A program made the position numbers and the translations under genes. Below the pieces are notes generated by a model. It had not been told where the DNA came from and made no database searches. It was given only the letters and a program-made list of their open reading frames with translations. Below are positions 60,076-64,000 of a stretch of DNA of 64,000 nucleotides, one piece after another. Source of the DNA: Flavobacterium selenitireducens (lineage in GTDB: Bacteria; Bacteroidota; Bacteroidia; Flavobacteriales; Flavobacteriaceae); assembly GCF_014748335.1 (NCBI RefSeq), contig NZ_JAAVIY010000011.1, positions 1 through 64,000 on the forward strand, in the 5' to 3' direction. How positions within the stretch are numbered: position 1 is the stretch's first letter; each line of letters begins with the position of its first letter.

Positions 60076-60151
60076 AAAAAAATTAAACCATTAAGGACGT
60101 TGAGGACATTAAGTTTTTCGCATCTTAATGAACTTAATGTCCTTAATGGTT
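60076..60151 (-). terminator. Imperfect hairpin repeat with U-tract before the globin gene
   Basis: AACCATTAAGGAC (60086-60098) pairs with GTCCTTAATGGTT (60139-60151) over 13 bases, and further ATTAAG repeats lie between. On the minus strand seven T (60082-60076) follow and the globin ATG starts three bases later. It may end gcvP transcription or attenuate the globin gene. The ATTAAG words belong to the same family as those at 42380. Confidence 0.6.
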
Positions 60152-60171
60152 CAAAAAAGCAATCGACTAAT

Positions 60172-63021
60172 TTACGATTCCATGTAAGCCTCGATCGGCG
60201 CACAGGAACAAATCAAATTCCGGTCACCGTAAGCATCGTCAACGCGGCGAACCGATGGCCAGAATTTATTGTCGGCGATATATTCCAACGGGAAAGCAGC
60301 CTTTTCACGCGAATACGGCAAATCCCAAGTGTCCGAAGTCAACATCGCCAGGGTATGAGGCGCGTTCTTCAGGACATTGTTCTTGTCATCAGATGTCGCT
60401 TCGGCGATCTCCTTGCGGATTGAAATCATCGCATCGCAAAAACGATCCAGTTCTTCGAGGTTTTCAGATTCGGTTGGTTCGATCATGAGCGTTCCGGCGA
60501 CCGGGAACGAGACGGTAGGAGCGTGGAAGCCGTAATCCATAAGGCGTTTGGCGATATCGGTCACTTCGATTCCGTTTTCCTTGAACGGTCGGCACTCGAT
60601 GATCATCTCGTGAGCCGCACGTCCCATTTCGCCTGTGTAAAGCGTTTCGTAATGCCCGGAAAGGCGCTCTTTCATGTAATTGGCGTTCAAAATGGCGTGC
60701 TCCGTAGCCGAAGTCAAACCTTCCGCCCCAAGCATGGTGATGTAACCGTAAGAGATCAGGCAAACCAAAGCCGATCCGTAAGGTGCGGCAGAAATCGCAG
60801 AGATCGCTTTGTCACCTCCTGTGGCTATGATCGGATTCGTCGGAAGGAAAGGAACCAAATGTTCGGCTACGCAAATCGGCCCGACTCCAGGTCCGCCTCC
60901 TCCGTGAGGAATGGCAAACGTTTTATGCAGGTTCAAGTGGCAAACGTCAGCACCTATCGTGGCCGGGTTCGTCAATCCGACCTGGGCGTTCATGTTCGCT
61001 CCGTCCATATAAACCTGTCCGCCGTTTTCGTGTATGATTTTCGTGACTTCGATGATCGACGCTTCATAAACGCCATGAGTCGACGGATAGGTAACCATCA
61101 CACACGATAAGTTGGCTTTGTGTTCGATTGCCTTTGCACGCAAATCTTCGACATCGATGTTTCCGTTCTCCATGGTTTTGGTCACGACAATGTGCATGCC
61201 TGCCATGGCCGCAGACGCAGGGTTCGTCCCGTGGGCAGAAGCCGGGATAAGACAAACGTTGCGATGTCCGTCACCATTGGCGATGTGAAATGCGCGAATG
61301 GCCATCAATCCGGCGTATTCGCCTTGGGCTCCGGAATTTGGTTGAAGCGACGTACCCGCAAAACCCGTGATCACATTGAGTTGGTGCTCGAGTTTTTTGA
61401 GCATCGTCAGATATCCCTCGGCTTGCTCCACTGGCGCAAAAGGGTGGATGCTGTTCCATTGCGGCATCGAAAGCGGCAACATTTCAGCGGCGGCGTTGAG
61501 TTTCATCGTACACGAACCAAGCGAAATCATCGAATGGTTCAACGCGAGATCCTTGCGCTCAAGTTTTTTGATGTAGCGCATCAAGGCCGTTTCTGAATGG
61601 TGGCTGTTGAAGACCTCGTGTTTGAGGAATCCCGAAGTTCTTTCGAGGTTGTCCGGATAATTCGTATCCGAGGCGAGTCCAGCGACCTTTACTGTCTCTT
61701 TTCCGACGGCTTCAGCGAAAATCGCGACAATTTGATTGATATCGTGAAGCGACGTCGTTTCGTTGAACGAAATTGAAATCGTGTCGGCGTCGACATAATA
61801 AAAGTTGATTTCGTGTTTCTCCGCTATCGCTTTCACTTTGGATGCGTCCGCTTTGACGAGGATCGTGTCGAAAAAGTGGGAATTGGTTTGGTACACTCCG
61901 ATTTTGTTCAAGGCATCGGCTGTGGTGACGGCAGAAGCATGGACTTTATCGGCAATGTAACCCAATCCTTTCGGACCGTGATAAACCGCGTACATTCCGG
62001 CCATGACCGCCAAAAGTACTTGGGCGGTACAGATATTTGATGTGGCTTTTTCGCGTTTGATATGCTGTTCGCGTGTCTGCAACGCCATGCGCAACGCACG
62101 GTTTCCGTTCACGTCGACGGTAACGCCTATGATGCGACCCGGCATTGAGCGTTTGTATTCTTCTTTTGTGGCGAAGAAACCGGCGTGAGGTCCGCCGTAA
62201 CCCATAGGGATTCCGAAGCGCTGTGTGGTTCCTACCACGACGTCGGCGCCCATTTCTCCGGGAGATGTCAATTTGACGAGCGACAAAATATCGGCTGCGA
62301 CCGCGACTTTGATGTCTTTGGATTTTGCTTTTTGGATGAATCCGGCGTAGTCGTAAACCTGTCCGAATTTACCCGGGTATTGCAGGATCGCCCCGAAGAA
62401 ATCATCCGCGAAAGCGAATTCCTCGTGGTTTCCGATGACCAGTTCGATTCCGATTGGAGTCGCACGGGTTTCCAGTACGGAAAGTGTCTGAGGCAAAATC
62501 TCCTCAGAAACGAAGAATTTATTGGCGTTGTTCTTTTTCTGGTCGCGCGTCCTTACGTCGAACAAAAGCGCCATGGCTTCGGCAGCAGCCGTTCCTTCGT
62601 CGAGAAGGGAAGCGTTGGCGATTTCCATACCCGAAAGCTCAATGACAGTCGTTTGGAAGTTCAGAAGCGCTTCGAGTCGGCCTTGTGCGATTTCTGCCTG
62701 GTAAGGCGTGTAAGCCGTATACCAGCCTGGGTTTTCGAAAATGTTGCGTTGGATTACCGCGGGAACGATCGTCGGATGATAACCCAACCCGATGTAGGTT
62801 TTGAAAACCTTGTTCTTGTTGCCAAGAGCCACGATGTGATTGTAGAATTCGTATTCGGTAAGCGCAGGCTCGAGGTCGAGCGGGGCTTTGAGGCGGATAT
62901 CGTCCGGGAGCGTTTCGTAAACCAGGCGTTCGATGGAATCTACACCAATGGTTTTCAACATTTTCTGTACATCATTCTCGCGTGGTCCGATGTGCCTCAA
63001 TGCAAAAGCGTCTGTTCTCAT
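60172..63021 (-). CDS. gcvP: Glycine dehydrogenase (decarboxylating), P protein
   Basis: This PLP enzyme of about 949 residues catalyses the decarboxylation step of the glycine cleavage system and hands the aminomethyl group to the H protein. It is the fused single-chain form: N-terminal half MRTDAFALRHIGPRENDVQ with ALPADIRL-like motifs and GYHPTIVP, C-terminal half with the PLP lysine Lys700 in LNLHKTFAIPHGGGGPG. The ATG at 63021 is chosen because the -7 element at 63055 excludes the ATG at 63057. gcvT and gcvH are not adjacent, which is common in Bacteroidota. A hairpin follows the stop. Confidence 0.96.
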   Translation of the reverse strand: MRTDAFALRHIGPRENDVQKMLKTIGVDSIERLVYETLPDDIRLKAPLDLEPALTEYEFYNHIVALGNKNKVFKTYIGLGYHPTIVPAVIQRNIFENPGWYTAYTPYQAEIAQGRLEALLNFQTTVIELSGMEIANASLLDEGTAAAEAMALLFDVRTRDQKKNNANKFFVSEEILPQTLSVLETRATPIGIELVIGNHEEFAFADDFFGAILQYPGKFGQVYDYAGFIQKAKSKDIKVAVAADILSLVKLTSPGEMGADVVVGTTQRFGIPMGYGGPHAGFFATKEEYKRSMPGRIIGVTVDVNGNRALRMALQTREQHIKREKATSNICTAQVLLAVMAGMYAVYHGPKGLGYIADKVHASAVTTADALNKIGVYQTNSHFFDTILVKADASKVKAIAEKHEINFYYVDADTISISFNETTSLHDINQIVAIFAEAVGKETVKVAGLASDTNYPDNLERTSGFLKHEVFNSHHSETALMRYIKKLERKDLALNHSMISLGSCTMKLNAAAEMLPLSMPQWNSIHPFAPVEQAEGYLTMLKKLEHQLNVITGFAGTSLQPNSGAQGEYAGLMAIRAFHIANGDGHRNVCLIPASAHGTNPASAAMAGMHIVVTKTMENGNIDVEDLRAKAIEHKANLSCVMVTYPSTHGVYEASIIEVTKIIHENGGQVYMDGANMNAQVGLTNPATIGADVCHLNLHKTFAIPHGGGGPGVGPICVAEHLVPFLPTNPIIATGGDKAISAISAAPYGSALVCLISYGYITMLGAEGLTSATEHAILNANYMKERLSGHYETLYTGEMGRAAHEMIIECRPFKENGIEVTDIAKRLMDYGFHAPTVSFPVAGTLMIEPTESENLEELDRFCDAMISIRKEIAEATSDDKNNVLKNAPHTLAMLTSDTWDLPYSREKAAFPLEYIADNKFWPSVRRVDDAYGDRNLICSCAPIEAYMES

Positions 63022-63054
63022 AAAAGGGTAAAATGCGTGTTGTTTAAAGTGCCA

Positions 63055-63062
63055 CAAAAGTA
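63055..63062 (-). promoter_or_regulatory. -7 promoter element of gcvP
   Basis: TACTTTTG on the minus strand matches TAnnTTTG exactly. It overlaps an in-frame ATG (63057), so the true start is 63021 with a leader near 27 bases. The -33 TTG is not obvious. Confidence 0.5.
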
Positions 63063-63121
63063 CTGAATACTTGCAAAAATTGAACTGGCTTTAACGCTGA
63101 TTTTTAGGAATTTTTCAACCA

Positions 63122-63154
63122 ATTGCTTACCTTGTCGATACAGTCCGTAATTTT
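63122..63154 (+). promoter_or_regulatory. Promoter of the UbiA-like gene
   Basis: TTG (63122-63124), a 22-base spacer, then TAATTTTA (63147-63154), one mismatch from the -7 consensus. The start would fall within a few bases of the ATG at 63161, a nearly leaderless transcript. Confidence 0.45.
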
Positions 63155-63160
63155 AGGGCA

Positions 63161-63982
63161 ATGAAGCCAATTGTGAGACTCGTCGACTTTGTGATCCACG
63201 GCAGTGTGATCGTGGCCCTTTCAGTGTTTGCGTTGATACAGGTAACGACGATCCGGATGGGTTTGCCGTTCGATCCGTCTGTGTCGTGGTTTGGATTTTT
63301 TGGGACGATCGTCGGATACAACTTCGTGAAATACGATGCCATCGCCCGAGGCGGGAAACCGCAGTTCAGTTTGCGAATGAAAGCCTTCATTGCGTTGAGC
63401 TTCGCGAGTTTTCTCGGCACGGCTTACTTTTTTTTCCAATTGACATTCCCGACGCAGATCGTTTCGGTCGCCGTTTTCGGTATTACCGCATTGTACACGT
63501 TGCCTTTTTTTCCGAACCGCAAAACCGCACGCGACTGGGCCGGGCTCAAGATCTATTTCGTGGCCTTGAGCTGGGTAGGCGTCACCGTAGTGCTCCCGAT
63601 GGTCAATGCTGGAGAAGCCGTTACCCTGGACGTTTACGTCACCGCGATACAGCGCTTCATACTCGTAGTGGTATTGCTGTTTATTTTCGAGATCATCGAT
63701 TTGGCTTGGGACGATCCGCACTTGAAAACCGTTCCTCAACAAATCGGAATCGCCAGGACAAAGTGGTTGGGCTTGGCGCTGATGGCGATCCTTTTAGCAC
63801 TGGAACTGTTGAAGACGCACAAAAGTGAGCCTATTTTTTGGTGTAATGTGGCGTTCGGTTCAGCCGTAGTGGTTTGCCTTTTCCTCGCCAACGAGAGGCG
63901 CGGAAAATACTATACGATGCTTTTCGTGGAAAGTTTGACGATTGGATGGTGGCTTTTGTTGTGGCTGGTGATAAAAAATTAA
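63161..63982 (+). CDS. UbiA-like multi-pass membrane protein
   Basis: This 273-residue protein has about eight or nine membrane helices from one end to the other (for example VDFVIHGSVIVALSVFALIQV, ALSFASFLGTAYFFFQLTF, ILVVVLLFIFEIIDLAWDD, WLGLALMAILLALELL and MLFVESLTIGWWLLLWLVI). It has two Asp-containing motifs, YNFVKYDAIAR (about 55-65) and FEIIDLAWDDPHL (about 185-198), where UbiA prenyltransferases bind prenyl diphosphate; they resemble but do not match the NDxxDxxxD consensus. It may be a divergent aromatic prenyltransferase or a related transporter-like protein. It is divergent from gcvP. Confidence 0.6.
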   Translation: MKPIVRLVDFVIHGSVIVALSVFALIQVTTIRMGLPFDPSVSWFGFFGTIVGYNFVKYDAIARGGKPQFSLRMKAFIALSFASFLGTAYFFFQLTFPTQIVSVAVFGITALYTLPFFPNRKTARDWAGLKIYFVALSWVGVTVVLPMVNAGEAVTLDVYVTAIQRFILVVVLLFIFEIIDLAWDDPHLKTVPQQIGIARTKWLGLALMAILLALELLKTHKSEPIFWCNVAFGSAVVVCLFLANERRGKYYTMLFVESLTIGWWLLLWLVIKN

Positions 63983-64000
63983 AAAATTAACATTTTGTCT

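Overview
The window looks like chromosomal DNA of a member of the Flavobacteriaceae (Bacteroidota), close to Flavobacterium. The evidence is a gldJ / porU-porV block (gliding motility and type IX secretion, T9SS), several T9SS C-terminal sorting domains, a SusC/SusD polysaccharide locus, promoters of the TTG-N(18-23)-TAnnTTTG type, almost no Shine-Dalgarno sites, and a sulfate permease, leucine-type dehydrogenase and group III truncated globin typical of the group. I see no prophage, insertion sequence or CRISPR array. The DNA is core chromosome plus one accessory sugar locus.

Layout. 1-470: the 3' end of a 5S rRNA, its terminator and a structured non-coding element. 471-5591: a small secreted protein, then, on the minus strand, pdhC, pdhA, cdd and porV. 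5632-12740: porU, then the divergent gldJ-murF pair. 12737-26977: a polysaccharide utilisation locus (PUL) with a membrane-anchored Y_Y_Y/LuxR regulator, SusC, SusD, a surface glycan-binding lipoprotein, a GH30, a GH5 with two CBM6-like domains and a T9SS tail, and a FN3-like lipoprotein. Together these suggest outer-membrane capture and cleavage of a beta-glucan. 27156-32384: SulP, DUF808, an alpha/beta hydrolase lipoprotein, and an HxlR regulator divergent from an SDR and a SnoaL-like protein. 32576-38804: tRNA-Val, folC, a Gly-rich TonB-like protein, an amino-acid dehydrogenase, anmK and an acyl-CoA dehydrogenase. 39031-44434: a DUF4397 lipoprotein, a hybrid histidine kinase with REC and HPt domains convergent with a sigma-54 response regulator, and a small secreted protein.

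44744-53314 is a long same-strand run: DinB-like, NRDE/TANGO2, ATP-grasp, LysE-like membrane protein, SDR, SprT metalloprotease, mannose-1-phosphate guanylyltransferase, and a large T9SS type B surface protein. 53311-63982: mlaF-mlaE, an XRE/DUF2975 pair, an NmrA-like protein, GT2, a methyltransferase, a KASIII-like synthase, a truncated globin, gcvP and a UbiA-like membrane protein.

The most interesting signals are non-coding. Two distant copies of one structured element carry compensatory base changes. Terminator-like hairpins have U-tracts running up to the start codons of murF and the globin gene. Short tandem repeats begin exactly at stop codons. Some promoters sit so close to the start codon that leaderless transcripts are predicted. 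The best candidate for an undescribed protein system is the overlapping ATP-grasp / LysE-like pair at 45930-47590. All functional calls come from reading motifs in the sequence; no database search was run.
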